Origin: Magnolia sinica | Lineage: Eukaryota > Streptophyta > Magnoliopsida > Magnoliales > Magnoliaceae | Direction: 5' to 3' | Assembly (NCBI RefSeq): GCF_029962835.1 | Contig: NC_080586.1 | Span: 64,116,001 to 64,180,000, forward strand | Length of the DNA: 64,000 nucleotides | Shown: piece by piece, positions 1-11,120 of the stretch | Layout: every line of letters starts with the position of its first letter | Numbering within the stretch: position 1 is the first letter of the stretch | Position numbers and translations under genes: made by a program | Notes under the pieces: model-generated | Database searches by the model: none | Told to the model about the DNA's origin: nothing | Seen by the model: the letters and a program-made list of their open reading frames with translations, nothing else

Positions 1-250
1 AATTATAAATATATTTATATATTTAAATAAATTATATTATATTTTATATCTAATAAAAATCATAAATATAAACTCAAACTCAGCTTGTAAGCTCAAGCTC
101 GAACTCGAACTGAGCTTGAAAGATTAAGTTCAAGCTCGGCTCGAACTTGGCTCAAGTTAGCCTGAGCTACTGACTGAGCTGACCCGAGCTGCCCAATCAG
201 GCTTGAGGATTGAGTCTAGGCTTAAGCTCGACTCAGTTCAACCCGTGTAC
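1..250. mobile_element. Right part of a degenerate hAT-like non-autonomous element
   Basis: This stretch is an AT-rich core followed by runs of GAGCTCGAACT/GCTCGGCTCG-type words and ends near GTGTACATTTAG. That layout resembles the right end of plant non-autonomous hAT elements, which often end in GTGTACA-type words. No second terminus or target duplication is visible because the window edge cuts the element, so the class is an inference from style only. Confidence 0.3.
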
Positions 251-349
251 ATTTAGTCCCTCTATATACATTGATACTATATGCCTAGACAACTCAAGCT
301 TTTAAAGAAAGTTGTTGTTTGACATGGTATTAAAAGGGAAGGTTATAAT

Positions 350-1299
350 TAGGGGTGCACACGGGTCGGTTCGGTCCAGTTCTGTGGTGAAATCGGAAGC
401 GAATTGTTCCTAACATTTCTATGATTTTGGGAACCGGAGCCGGACCGTTAGTACCCTAGAACCAAGAACCGAACTGGATCCCGACCGTGAAAAACGGTTT
501 GGTTCCGGATCGGTTCCATGGTCACGTATATCCCACGTAATGCTGTTTCTTGGGCTAAGTAAGGCTTGAATATGTGGAAAGTAGCTGATTTGTTTTGTGT
601 CTTGTAAGGCGTCTCTATTGATTGAAGGCAAAAGTTCAGTCAATTTGATGTCGCTTGCTGCATGGGTGCTTGGTCCTGCTGTTTTTTGTATTTTTGCTGC
701 TCTATATTGTCACTGCTAAGGTCCCATGGCAGGGCTCCTCTGTATTGTCACTGTTAAGGTCCCATGGCGGGGTTCTTTGTTCCATGTACTTCTGTATTTG
801 TTTTATTTTTTTCCTTTTAAATGAAAAAAAAAAATGTTTATACTTAATAAAAGTGAAAATAAAAAAGAGGCTTCTATATATATCCATAGGCCTCTGGTGA
901 GGAGTTTCTATAACTGTCAAGCAGCACAGCCCCATAGGGTTCTGTATGAAAGGTATTTTAGCCCTCTAATATGAACTGACTATTAACTTTAATCTTTAGT
1001 CAATGCATTTTGACTAATAAAGGAATCTACTTAGGAATTTGAATTTGTTCAGGTAGGATTGTAGAGTCTGTTTATTATTATTAAGAACAATAAGTTCGGG
1101 TCACAGTTCGGATCAACGGTTTGGTTTACGGTTTGGTTCGGTTCTACTGGGCCCTAAACCTGAACCGATCCGTATCCAATGGTTTTTAGAATTTTAGAAC
1201 CGGAACCAGACCGTTAGCACCCTAGAATCGGACTAAACCGGGCCGATCCAACGGTTCCAGTCCAGTTACACGGTCCTACTGGTTTGATGTGCACCCCTA
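350..1299. mobile_element. Non-autonomous hAT element (large MITE) with TIRs and 8-bp TSD
   Basis: The left end reads TAGGGGTGCACA and the right end TGTGCACCCCTA, a perfect 12-bp terminal inverted repeat. The flanks are GTTATAAT at 342-349 and GTTATACT at 1300-1307, an 8-bp target duplication with one mismatch, as expected for hAT insertions. Subterminal GGTTCGG/CCGAACC words occur on both sides. No transposase reading frame is present in the 950 bp, so movement would have depended on an autonomous hAT element elsewhere. It lies in what is probably CHLH intron 2 or its 3' flank. Confidence 0.88.
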
Positions 1300-2808
1300 G
1301 TTATACTCCCTGCCCCACACATATGAGGAAGTAGTGGAGGGTTAAAGTCACTCTATATACCAATTCTTTCCTGGCCAGGCTATGGGCCTAAGTGGCCTAG
1401 CCTTGGCCATTGCCATTGTACCCTGTGGACCAAAATTGAACGATGAAATGATGCAGAAAATGGCAAACACAATGTATCGTAGAAAACCTTATTTAAGTCT
1501 CAATAATGTCCTTTTGTGACGCATAATCCCACCAAAAAAAAATCATGATGTGGCAATCTGATGCCCTATACACATGCAAATAGAAATTGTACACACGCGT
1601 ACATTCTCATCAAATAAAACCGTACAAAACATGGGGTCCACTATAGGTGGGCCATAAGCCAAAGGCCCACTAAAAATATATGATTGTAACTGTCTGATTA
1701 GAGGTAGCTATTGGACAGTCAAGATGGAAAATAATCAACAGGCCATACCAACAAGCAACTGTAAATTAGACATCAGGATCGTGTAATCATTAGCATTTGT
1801 GGTTTATGCCCCATCTACAGTGGACCCCACTATTTTGACGGTTCAATTTGACGCATATGCTCACCACATAAACAGTATCTTTGTGCCCGCGCATGGAGCA
1901 TCAACCTCTGCCAGAGTATAAATCTCTTGACAGGGAGAGTTTTTCTCAGTGGGACGCAGCTCACATCAGCGCCAAAAGTGCCCAGTCCTAGTTTTGTTTA
2001 TTGTGATTTAGTAAAAACATGAGCTTTGAAAGTGCTGATGACTTGTGTGATCCTCGGCCCAAGTACCTGCATATCATGCATCCTTAGTCCTGAAGTTTGT
2101 ACAGGTGGGGCCCATGGTTTAGTGATCAAGACCATAGAAAATTGGTCCTACCATATTTGGAGCATTTAGCCAATTTTATCCAATAATTAGTCACTGGAAC
2201 GGGCCATTTTAAAAGGAAAATAGGATAGTTGCCCTTCAAATAGGGGTATTTTTGTCATTTCAATTCATTTAAGCAATTAAGGTAGAGAGCCTGTATTTGG
2301 TCGTAATTAGTGTGAATCAGTAAAGTTAGTGCGCTGTGATGGTAAACACGCCTATAACATATGACTCTTATTCGCATCAATTCAAATTCACATAAATCCA
2401 ATGTATATCAAATACCCGGTTCCGAGCAAGCCCTTACTTTACCCTAAGGTTTCTTCCCCAGGTGTCGCTGATTGGAGATATAGCATTAAGAAGTTGTCAA
2501 ATAAAGGTTTCATGAGGTTTACTAGAATGGCGGTGTAACATTTACTCCATACATCTATTAAGGTTTGATCTTCCCGCCTGCTGTGCAACTCTCATTCCTT
2601 TTTCTCTCTCCTACTTTTCAGTCCCACAGTTATAATAATGTAATTGGTTGAGTGACTAGTGGGCTAGGCTAGCTTCCAACCCTCTTGGATCAAACTAGGG
2701 TTTAAATCCATCAAACAGGTTTGGGCCTAAATTTTCTGCCTGAGTCTCTAATCAGGCCCTACTAGTACCTAGCATGCTACGGAGCCTGAAAATTTTTAAT
2801 TATTAAAG
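1300..2808. other. Non-coding stretch, no gene seen
   Basis: No supported coding region or RNA gene is visible. The sequence contains GGGCCCAC/GTGGACC phrases typical of this genome's intergenic repeats (for example around 1620-1680 and 2100-2130). It may be intron 2 of the CHLH gene, which reads leftwards from 4151. Confidence 0.5.
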
Positions 2809-3002
2809 GACCTGTTTGGTGGACACCTAAAAATGAGTTCACCATATTTTAGTTAATTGTAATGCTATGTTAGAGATTATATTTCTTTTTTAATAAGGAT
2901 TATCTGAATGAATAAACAATGATCAGGATCTCTAATACATAATTATAATTAACTAAAATGAGATGATCCTACTTTTAGGCGTCCAGTCTACCAAACACGG
3001 TC
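2809..3002. mobile_element. Small MITE with long terminal inverted repeats
   Basis: The left side begins GACCTGTTTGGTGGACACC and contains TTTTAGTTAATTGTAAT. Read in reverse complement, the right side begins GACCGTGTTTGGTAGACTGG and contains TTTTAGTTAATTATAAT. The arms are about 75 bp, so nearly the whole 194 bp can fold into one hairpin. The family resembles plant MITEs starting with CTGTTTGG. The target duplication could not be settled, so the superfamily is left open. Confidence 0.7.
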
Positions 3003-4151
3003 TAACATTTTATCACCATCAATAGCATATTATTACTTATTAGTACATGATATGTTTGGATTAGGTCTGGGCTAAGTTGTGGCTAAATATGAGATGGGTT
3101 CGGCCTTAGCCCATCAAAATGTGATTAGCCAGTTGTATTGGGGTGAGCCCGAACCTCCTTTTTTTGCGACAGGTTACATGGTGGCCACTTGGATTTAGAC
3201 CTAGGTCATATCCGGTTCGGCTGAAGACAGGAAAGACTTAGACCTGCCCAGTCCAGCCCATTTGCAGCCCAAGGATCGGTTGGGAGCAAATGCACAACCA
3301 ATGAAACCTTTCCCACTGTTTGTGGTACCTACCATGCCATGTATATGCTGTCCAATCCATTCATCCAACGTGCCCCACTAGAATGAAGGGACCCAACAAA
3401 AATCTTGCTATTCTAAAAGCCAGATGGACCACACATAACTTTATAGGTCTTAGGCATGATTTTACGTTGTTCTTGCATTTTGGCCCACCTAAGTTTAGGA
3501 GCCTGATTTTAGTTTCTACCAAAATGATGGACCGGTGAATCGGATGGACTGAGGACATGATCCCTGCAGCAGCCCGGCACCACCACAGGTACCGGCATTA
3601 CTCACCTCAAGTCATACGCATTTCTATAATAATAATAATATAAATATATTTACATATAGACACAGATACTAATAACTCAGCAGGATGTGAGGGACAATAC
3701 GCAGGCACTTGTATTTGTACCCATGGTAGATATCTAACTCAAATTGAACCGTTCAAATCAGAGAGCGCATAACTAAAATTACATTACTTGGAAGGTTTAT
3801 ATCTTTGATTTATGATTTATTTCTTCTTTCTTTTTTTTTATCAACTCCAAACTGTTTATTATTTTCATGTTAACTATCTGTTATATATTAACTAATGGAC
3901 GGTTAACGAATCATTTCAATATACATTTTTGTTTACAAACTATCTAAAGTAAACCCCACCATATGGACAGTAAACATGAGTTACATAGGCGTCGACATGA
4001 AATTTCGTAGTGCCTGCATATCATCACCATAATCTACCAGAGTATAAAAGCTTTTCTCATCGATAAAATATTGATAAAATGCTTGAATTGAAACCGCAGT
4101 TGCAAAACCAGTAGTATAAAAACGAGTGGCAAAAGCAGACAAAAAAAATAC
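3003..4151 (-). other. Start of CHLH intron 2 and further non-coding DNA
   Basis: The intron begins at the donor GT at 4151-4150. No reading frame corresponding to the large CHLH exon 3 is visible on the minus strand between here and the left window edge, so the intron is either longer than 4.1 kb or the gene is broken. The stretch contains magnoliid-style GGGCCCACC words and nothing else recognisable. Confidence 0.6.
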
Positions 4152-4234
4152 CTTAGACTTCCTCTTTAACTCCGCCCATCTGATTGCTCTGGTGCACAGC
4201 TGCTCCACTCTCTTATGAAGTGCATGTGATTTCC
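4152..4234 (-). CDS. CHLH: CHLH exon 2 (83 nt)
   Basis: The acceptor is TGCAG at 4239-4235. The exon's first two bases (GG) complete the Gly codon begun in exon 1 and are followed by [19 protein letters not shown] and AELKRKSK. It ends at AAG before the donor GTATTT at 4151, leaving phase 0. In known CHLH proteins the next residues are AEKKLAITVF-like, which are absent here. The open frame that runs on past the donor has no resemblance to CHLH and is intronic. Confidence 0.9.
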
Positions 4235-6209
4235 CTGCATTTTGTTACAGAAAAAACCATCCACCTGTTTTAGACTCTCTGCCTTTGCAAAAAGTTCAAA
4301 CACCAGACAAAAATAGAAGCATTCAAGCCAGCTCCATTCCCTTTCAAACCCATTTCAAATCATGAAACAACATATCAAAACCAAACAGATGGATTAAAAA
4401 CCAGAGGAAAACAGAGCATTTCGAGAACAGATAAACAAAACTACCCAAGAAATTTCTAGAAACGAAACACCCATAATCCAATAGACAAAGCACTCCCGGC
4501 AATAACCCAGAAATCAATTCAGTCTATCCATTTAAAAATTCAAAACAAACCATGTAGAATGGAGGCATAAAAACAAGCAAAAACAGAGCAACCAAAGATA
4601 TAGAGGAAAACAGAGCATTTTAAGAATAGATGAACAGAACTACCAAAGCTATTTCAAGAAACATAATACCAATAATTCCATAAACAAAACAACCCTAGTG
4701 AAACCATAAATCTAAATCAGATTATCCATCAAAAGAAACCATGTAGAAATAAGGACCAAAACAGAGCAATCTAATAAACAGAGGAAGCAAATCAGATCAG
4801 CTTTACTTGCCTGTTCGTCCATCCCGACCAGAGAATACAATAGGCTCCATCCCACCATCGAGCTCCGGAAGCGCAACCTGCAGCGCCACCTGAATTGGGT
4901 GTAACCCCAAGCTACTTATCAGCCACTCCTCCGTCGTCTGGAACACCAGCGGTAATGCTACAATATAAGGCACATCAAGCTTCTTCAATGCCTCAATGGC
5001 CCTTGGATGATCCTGCCTCGCTGGCCCACCGACAAGCGCAAACCCAGTCAGCGACACCACTGCATGAATAAACGGCTTCCGGGTAATCGGATCAACCAAG
5101 TACCTCTCAACGGGCCCTGAGAAATCCAGCCCACCGGCGAAGATTGGGATCACCTTCGCCCCTCTCGCTTCCAATTCCATAATCACAGCCACGTAATGGC
5201 TGTCGTCACCTGTCACGATGTGGCTCCGCTGTAAAACCAGGCCAATTACAGGTGAATTAGGCCCTTTCAGCTTCTCATTAGCATCTCTCCGAGTTCCATA
5301 CCAATTCAAATACTCCTTCACATCCTCATACATACACGGTGCCAAAGGATGCCAAATTCCACTATCCAAGAACAGAACTGGATCCGAATACTCGATTTTC
5401 ATCCCTTTCAGTGCTGGGACATAAGAACCAGCAATCATTTTCACGAAATTCCGCAGATTTTCAGGCGACCCACCTAGCCAAAATTGAAGGCTGAGGATGT
5501 ATAGCCGCGCATCTTGAGCCTTGTCGCTTGGCAAGTACTTAAGAACCTTCGGCAGCGTCCTCACGAGCTTCAACATGCTCTCAGCGAACCCGGCCGACTG
5601 TTTTTTCCTCTTGAAGAGCTGAAAAAATGGGCTCTTTGACTGCCCAAGCTGCGACATGCTGAAAGAACCAAGCTTGTTCAGCCGCATTACTTCAGGCATC
5701 GAAGGGAAGACGAGGACGGCATCCATCCTGTCTCGCTCCTTCTCGACTGCATCCTTCACCTTCAACGCAAGCTCCTCGACGAATATCAATGACCCAATGA
5801 AAATGTTGGCATCCTCAAGGTCCTTACAGAATGTCTGGTAAGTCGATTCGTCACGGAGTTCTTCAACTAAGTAGCCCACGACTTCGAAGGAGGCGTTGCG
5901 GTTTTCGGCATTGAGGGTCCTGACCGCAGCTGAGAGGGATGATTGGTATTGGGCTTCCAGGACTACATAGACGATCTTGACTGTTGGTAGGTTGCGGTTC
6001 TTGTCAGGGAGGATACGACGGACCTCGGGCGTCGTTTGGGTGAATAGACCATTGCCAATTGCAGTACATCTTACTCTGAAGTTGGGTCTGGTGGGTCTTT
6101 GCTTCTTGGATAGAGAGGAGTGGAGGAAGGAATGTTTTTGAGTGAGGGAGGAGAAGTGTTCTGTTTTCGCAGCTGGTATGGTGAAAGGAGAAGACATGAG
6201 AGACGCCAT
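4152..6209 (-). CDS. CHLH: Magnesium chelatase subunit H (CHLH/GUN5), 5' part: exons 1 and 2
   Basis: CHLH binds protoporphyrin IX and, with CHLI and CHLD, inserts Mg2+ in the first committed step of chlorophyll synthesis in the plastid. It is also GUN5 in plastid-to-nucleus signalling. Exon 1 is 4811-6209 and exon 2 is 4152-4234. Residues 1 to about 48 are rich in Ser, Lys and Pro and end near RVRC, a typical plastid transit peptide. The body has the conserved N-terminal blocks [40 protein letters not shown] and [20 protein letters not shown], continuing to the exon joint [22 protein letters not shown]. The first 466 codons in exon 1 are open, with no stop or frameshift. Plant CHLH proteins have about 1,380 residues; roughly 490 are encoded here. 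The remaining exons are not in the window. The ATG at 6209 is the first Met before the transit peptide. Confidence 0.95.
4235..4810 (-). other. CHLH intron 1, a GC-AG intron
   Basis: The only joint that keeps the conserved Gly-Lys-Ser-His frame uses the donor CAG/GCAAGT at 4810 and the acceptor TGCAG ending at 4235. The nearby GT four bases downstream (AA/GTAAAG) would shift the frame and give an early stop. GC-AG introns are a known minor class with strong donor contexts such as AG/GCAAGT. The 576-bp intron also holds a diverged internal duplication: GAGGAAAACAGAGCATTT occurs near 4403 and again near 4602. Confidence 0.85.
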
Positions 6210-6810
6210 TGTAATATGACTGCTGAAATTCCTAAGAGAGAAGGAAGACTGGTTTTTCTCTTTGGTTTTGTTTTTTTCCCCCCCTCTTCCTTCTTTCCTT
6301 CTCTTCTCTGCTGGGGGAATTTGAAGGGGTGGGATTGTCCTGTAGACACTGTGTCACTATTGTGTGGAGGGAGAGGACAGAGGATTTTAGGCCATCGGTT
6401 TTTCTGGACAACGATATACTACTCGCTCATCTTTACTTGCGCCACATGTGTGAAGAGAAGGCACGTGTTAAGGATCAGAACCGCTTATCAGGTAGTCCTT
6501 GTTGTTTTTATAAGTTACTTAAAAAAGAACCCCGATTGGATATTTAAAAATCACTATTTTTAAGAGAATTATCATGGACCATTGATCACTTTTCTTTAAA
6601 TCTCCGAATTATCTATTAGATTTATATTCTGATTTGTATATTTCTATCATTACTTGTGTGCAGCAACCTAATGAGCGGATCAGATTTCATACATATGCAC
6701 CTTATTTGCACTCATGGTAGGTTCTAGTGTGCGAGTAGGTAGGTAAGTGCGAGTGTGATTAATATCTAAATGGTCTTGTGCTGGTGGTGGAAATGGAGAA
6801 CACGTGGCCA
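6210..6810 (-). promoter_or_regulatory. CHLH 5' region with G-boxes and I-box
   Basis: Upstream of the ATG there is a pyrimidine-rich leader (on the minus strand, about 6230-6310). CACGTG cores occur at 6462-6467 and 6801-6806, and a GATAAG I-box core on the minus strand at 6484-6489. G-boxes bound by HY5 and PIF factors are known light-regulatory elements of plant CHLH genes. A TATAAAAA word lies near 6505-6515 but is upstream of the nearer G-box, so the transcription start was not assigned. Confidence 0.5.
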
Positions 6811-7824
6811 AGAGAGGGACCAGGTGGGATTTATGATGGGGGGCTAGCTTTTGAAGTTGTGCTATCTTGGCATTTTATCAGATTTTGGATGTTTTGGTGA
6901 TGAAGTTTCCTGACTTCTGATTGGTCAGCTTGGATTCCCTACTAAGGTGAGTGAGGGAAAGGAGATGATGAAAGTATCTCGGCTAATGGTACTCTCATGC
7001 TGAGATCTTTTGGCCTGTGATTCCTATGGGAAAGGGAATGATATTAACAATCCCATCCTTAATAGGACTTTTGTCTATGATAATATGGACCACACAACCA
7101 TATACTGCAAACATGGCTAGTTTTGTAGCTACATAAATACATGACCCTTTACCCCCTCTTAAGGATAGAGAAAGATATGTAGTGGTTGCTGGAACATGGG
7201 TAGGGTTGGAAGTGGGCTTCTTTGATTAGGCCAACGTGGATGAGATCCAAACCTTTATTATAGTGGGCCTTACCATGGGGGGCTATAATAAAATGTCACA
7301 CTAGTTGGGTGGTCCAGCCATCAGTTGGAGGATTTTTATGATTGTAAGTGCACAATTAGGAAATGGTTTGAGTACTGCCATTTGGAAGGTTAAGATCCTC
7401 TAATTCATGGCTAGGTGCTGGATATGGCCACAGTGGCCCCTCATTTTGGACCCAATGTGGGTGGGTCCCACCTGACTTGTGTAATACTCATGGACATGAA
7501 GGATTTTCCTTTTTTACTTAGATTTTTTAATATGGGCCCACTTCTTGCACCCACTAATAGGTGGTTTTGGATTATTTTTGAAACGTGGTGGAATTAGAAT
7601 TTTAAAAAAGATCATGTTCGTGATTAAACCTAATAGATCCCTGTTTGATAATCTCTTCTTTTTTTCTTTTTTTTTAAACGGAAAAATTCACGTTCATGGC
7701 TAGAATTTATCTGACCAAAAAACGTGTGATGAACTTGAACTCCTCGATGCAGATCTTCCAAACCAAGCATGCTCTTTCCGATCCATCTATCTCAGATGCA
7801 TAGGGAATCCTTGGAAGCAAATTT
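6811..7824. other. Non-coding stretch, no gene seen
   Basis: The sequence has GTGGGCC/GGGTCCCACC words characteristic of the intergenic DNA in this window (for example 7250-7480). No coding region, RNA gene or bounded repeat could be supported. Confidence 0.5.
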
Positions 7825-8349
7825 TGAATTGGATCTCACAAACATAAACTAAGTAATTAGAAAATTAGAAAGCACACATGATTTTACGTGAAAAACTATT
7901 GCGGAAAAAAACCATGGCACAAAGTGATGTAGAGCGGGTTGTGGACACTTTCATGTCCAAGATGGATTAGAGAAGACCCGATTAGAGGCACAAGTCATCA
8001 AGATTGTCAAAACATTAAAACAGGCATATCTCGCAAACCAAAATGAGTTACTGGACGTGCCTTATATGATTTTGGGGTAGGATGAGCTACTTTAGCCAAC
8101 CAACCTAGTTACGCTAGGTTGCCCATGCCGAATTTGCGAGATTCCATCAGATTGAAGATTGAATTCCATGTTTATTTTCGTTTTTACTATTTTTAGTAAT
8201 TTTTGGTTTGATTGTAACTCTTCATCTATTGGGCTTTAGGAGTTGTATCCAACACTTTAGAATAATTAGGAGAATAATGTGTTTAAGCCACATAAGACAC
8301 TATAAAAAGTAAATTTACTATTTATAGTAAGTTACGAATTTTAGGTGAT

Positions 8350-8802
8350 TTTAGTAGAGGTGGGCATTGAGTCGAGTCAAACCAAGTCCAACTCGAGTCA
8401 ATTCGATTTTGCAAACACCCTGACCCGAACTTGATCCGACTTGGGACCGAGTCTAGCAGGCCTAACTCGATCCGAACAGATTCTTGGTTGGACTAACCCG
8501 AACCGAGTCTGACTCAGTCAGAGAAACTAAGTCGGTTCGAGTTGGGTACGATTTGGATCAGGTCTTTTCTTGTTTTAAATATTTTTAAAAAAAAAAATTT
8601 AAAAGATATGAAAAAAAATTTTAAAAAAATGAAAAAAGAAGAAGAAATTAAGGATAATAATAAATAAATAAATACCTGAAAATTCGAGCTCGATAATGAG
8701 CCGGGTGGCCAGACTGGTGTCGTTATGCGGACGATTGGAGGAGAGAGAGAGGATGAGGAGGAGGAGCTCGAAGTCGGACGGGTGTTGCTGTGCAGACGAG
8801 TG

Positions 8803-8847
<45 letters not shown>

Positions 8848-9232
8848 AGGAGGAGGAGGAGGAGGAGGAGGAGCTTGAAGCCGGACAAGTGGAGGAGAGA
8901 GAGAGAGGAGGAGGAGGAGGGGACGTCGAGATCAGGTTGGGTACGATGGCCGGCTGCTAAGGTTAGGGTAGAGAAATGAATGGGTATTGTTTTGTTTTGT
9001 ATATATAATACCCGATTCCGGTCCGAGTCGGCTTTCGGATCGAATCGGATCCGACCGGATCGAATTTCGGATCGGGTCGGGTCGGGTCGGATTACTACGT
9101 AACTCGAACTTGACTCAGTTGGGATTCAGATCAAGGTGGGTCTACTCAATCCGAACCTGACCCTGGCATTCGATTCAGGTTAAGTTGGACGAGTTAGATT
9201 AGCTGGATCGAGTCGGGTCCTACCCGGGTTAT
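8350..9232. mobile_element. Insertion of about 880 bp in the left LTR of Gypsy H
   Basis: The left LTR of H matches the right LTR up to about 8350 (GATTTTAGT) and again from about 9232 (GGTTTAATTTTGTAAC). The 880 bp between has no counterpart in the right LTR. It starts AGAGGTGGGCATTGAGTCGAG and is rich in GTCGAGTCGGGTCGGA words, with a purine microsatellite in its middle. The start resembles hAT-type non-autonomous elements, but the right end is not a clear inverted repeat and no target duplication was resolved. Confidence 0.65.
8805..8880. repeat. (GA)n then (GGA)n microsatellite
   Basis: About 18 GA units are followed directly by about nine GGA/GAG triplets, inside the insertion in the Gypsy H LTR. 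The long open frames here are products of the simple repeat, not genes. Confidence 0.9.
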
Positions 9233-9489
9233 GGTTTAATTTTGTAACTTCTTCCAAGGCTTAGTATCCTTATTTAAAGGGTTGTAAACTCATTTATTTC
9301 AATTATCAATCAATTTACGAATTTTCATGAATACCCTTTCTATTTCTTGTGGATTTAAGAAGTCTCTGTGAGGAGTCTAGATAAGCTTCCTGGATTCGAA
9401 GTATTTATCCTTAAGGAAGATGGTGATTGACCTCATCACGTTCATCCCTGCGTCAATTGGTATCAAACGAGGACTCCCCTCAGGCTGAT

Positions 9490-10720
9490 GGCAAACAACA
9501 AAGGTATGAATCAAAATCCTTTAGACGGTGATATAGGGATTCATTATCTTTCAGAAAGAATGGAAGCTTTCCACCGAAAAAGTCAGTTGACTATATAAGG
9601 GCTGCATACAACCCTCAACCATCTTATAGATGCACTGATTCTGCCCTGAGCCCAAGGTGATGCTCAACCGCCCGTAGTTGCTTTACGGCATAACTTTAAT
9701 TTCCATTTAGCACTACCAGTGATGAATGGTAGGGTTACACCAGATAATTCGAGCTCTAGTGACGAAAACCTTGATAAAGGCTTTACCCAACAACCAATCC
9801 ATTGGGGTGATCGTCTAGATCGTGCTGAAAGAGACTATCGAGGTAAGGCTGAACTTCCTAGTTTTAACAGGAAGATTTCCTCAATTGGCTAGCCAAAGTA
9901 GAAAGATATTTTGATAACATGGACGTGCCAGAGCATAAAAAGGTTAAATTAGTAACGTTTAAATTAAAATATGGTGCTTCGCATGGTGGGAATAATTACA
10001 ACTCTCATGTGCCCGACAAAATAAGGCACCCATCTCATTATGGCCACGGATGAAACGCCTTCTTCGATCATGATTCATCCCTAGTGATTATAGGAAAGTA
10101 TTATTCTAACAATACCAAAATTATCGATAAGGGAATCGAACCGTCAAAGATTACACTGAAGAATTTCAGCAATTGGCAACACAAAACAACCTGTCAGAAA
10201 CTGAATCGAACGTCACCACTTTGATCATGAGGAAGCCGTTATACATGCCAAAGGTAGAGATAAATTTACAACGACACAACATCTTTTGAACAAGGTGCAC
10301 TGTAAACTAAAAAGTCTATAATATGATCATTGATGTTAGGAGCAGTGAGAATCTCCTGTTGAAAACAATGGTGGAAAAGCTATAACTGAAAACATAAAGG
10401 CACCCATCTCCATACACGATTGGATAGATCAAGGAGGTCAACAAAATAGAGATAACTGAACGATGTCGTATATCCTTTTCCATTAGTAAATATTATAAGA
10501 ATGAAGTAATATGTAATGTGGTCAACATGGAAGCTTGTCACATGTTACTCGGTCAACCCTGGTAAAATAATATTAATGTTATATATAGGGATCAGGATAA
10601 CGTATTTATATTTATTAAAGATGATAAAAAGATTATCCTCGCCCCTATGGGAAGGGAGAACTAATCCAAGACTTCAAAGTGGAAGGATAGTCTCTCACAA
10701 CTGAACAGACTTTCGTTAAA
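9490..10720 (+). pseudogene. Gypsy H gag and protease remnants
   Basis: Translated in shifting frames, this stretch shows gag-like text (AELPSFNR, WLAKVERYFDNMDVPEHKK, EEFQQLATQNNLSETES). It then shows a retropepsin-tail block, CNVVNMEACHMLLGQPW, followed by KKIILAPMGREN, a pattern usual in plant Gypsy polyproteins. Stops and frameshifts break every domain, so no product is expected. Confidence 0.7.
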
Positions 10721-10799
10721 CAATCTGAGGAAACATGAGATATATATGCATTAGTTGAAAAGAAAGAATATATAGAGCTTGTAAACATCCTAGGGGATT

Positions 10800-11120
10800 T
10801 AAAACTAATGTTGCAGGAGTTCAAGGTGTGCTCGATGAACTCCCTAATAAATTGCCACCCAAACGAGATATACAAAACCGCATTGATCCTGTCACAAGGA
10901 TAAGTCTGCCTAATTGTCTACATTATTAGAAAAAATGTGAGATCTTGAAGGCAGAAATGAAGGAATTAATCAATACTAGTTAAGTCAAGAAAAGAATTAG
11001 TATATGTATTATGTCAGCTCAAGAGCTTAATGCCAAGTACAAGAAAATGGCTGATAAACATCGGCATCATAAGTTATCTCAGAATCATGAACCAAGTACG
11101 AGAATGAATTTTTTTCAAGT
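10800..11120 (+). pseudogene. Gypsy H: RT start fused to integrase C-terminus
   Basis: LDELPNKLPPKRDIQNRID followed by SLPNCLHY matches the linker and first residues of Gypsy RT. Within about 60 bp the reading changes to AQELNAKYKKMADKHRHHK, typical of the region just after the integrase core. The roughly 2.5 kb that should lie between, including the catalytic RT, RNase H and integrase core, is missing. Confidence 0.65.

Noticed and set aside
3981..4151. CHLH exon 2 extending to 3981
   Set aside because: The frame stays open past the donor, but the residues do not match CHLH, and GTATTT at 4151 is a good donor at the expected residue.
6120..6563. 147-codon plus-strand frame overlapping the CHLH start
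   Set aside because: It is antisense to exon 1 and the leader, with no recognisable protein.
8514..8979. Long open frames on both strands rich in Ser/Leu or Glu/Arg
   Set aside because: They are translations of the (GA)n and (GGA)n microsatellite and have no domain.
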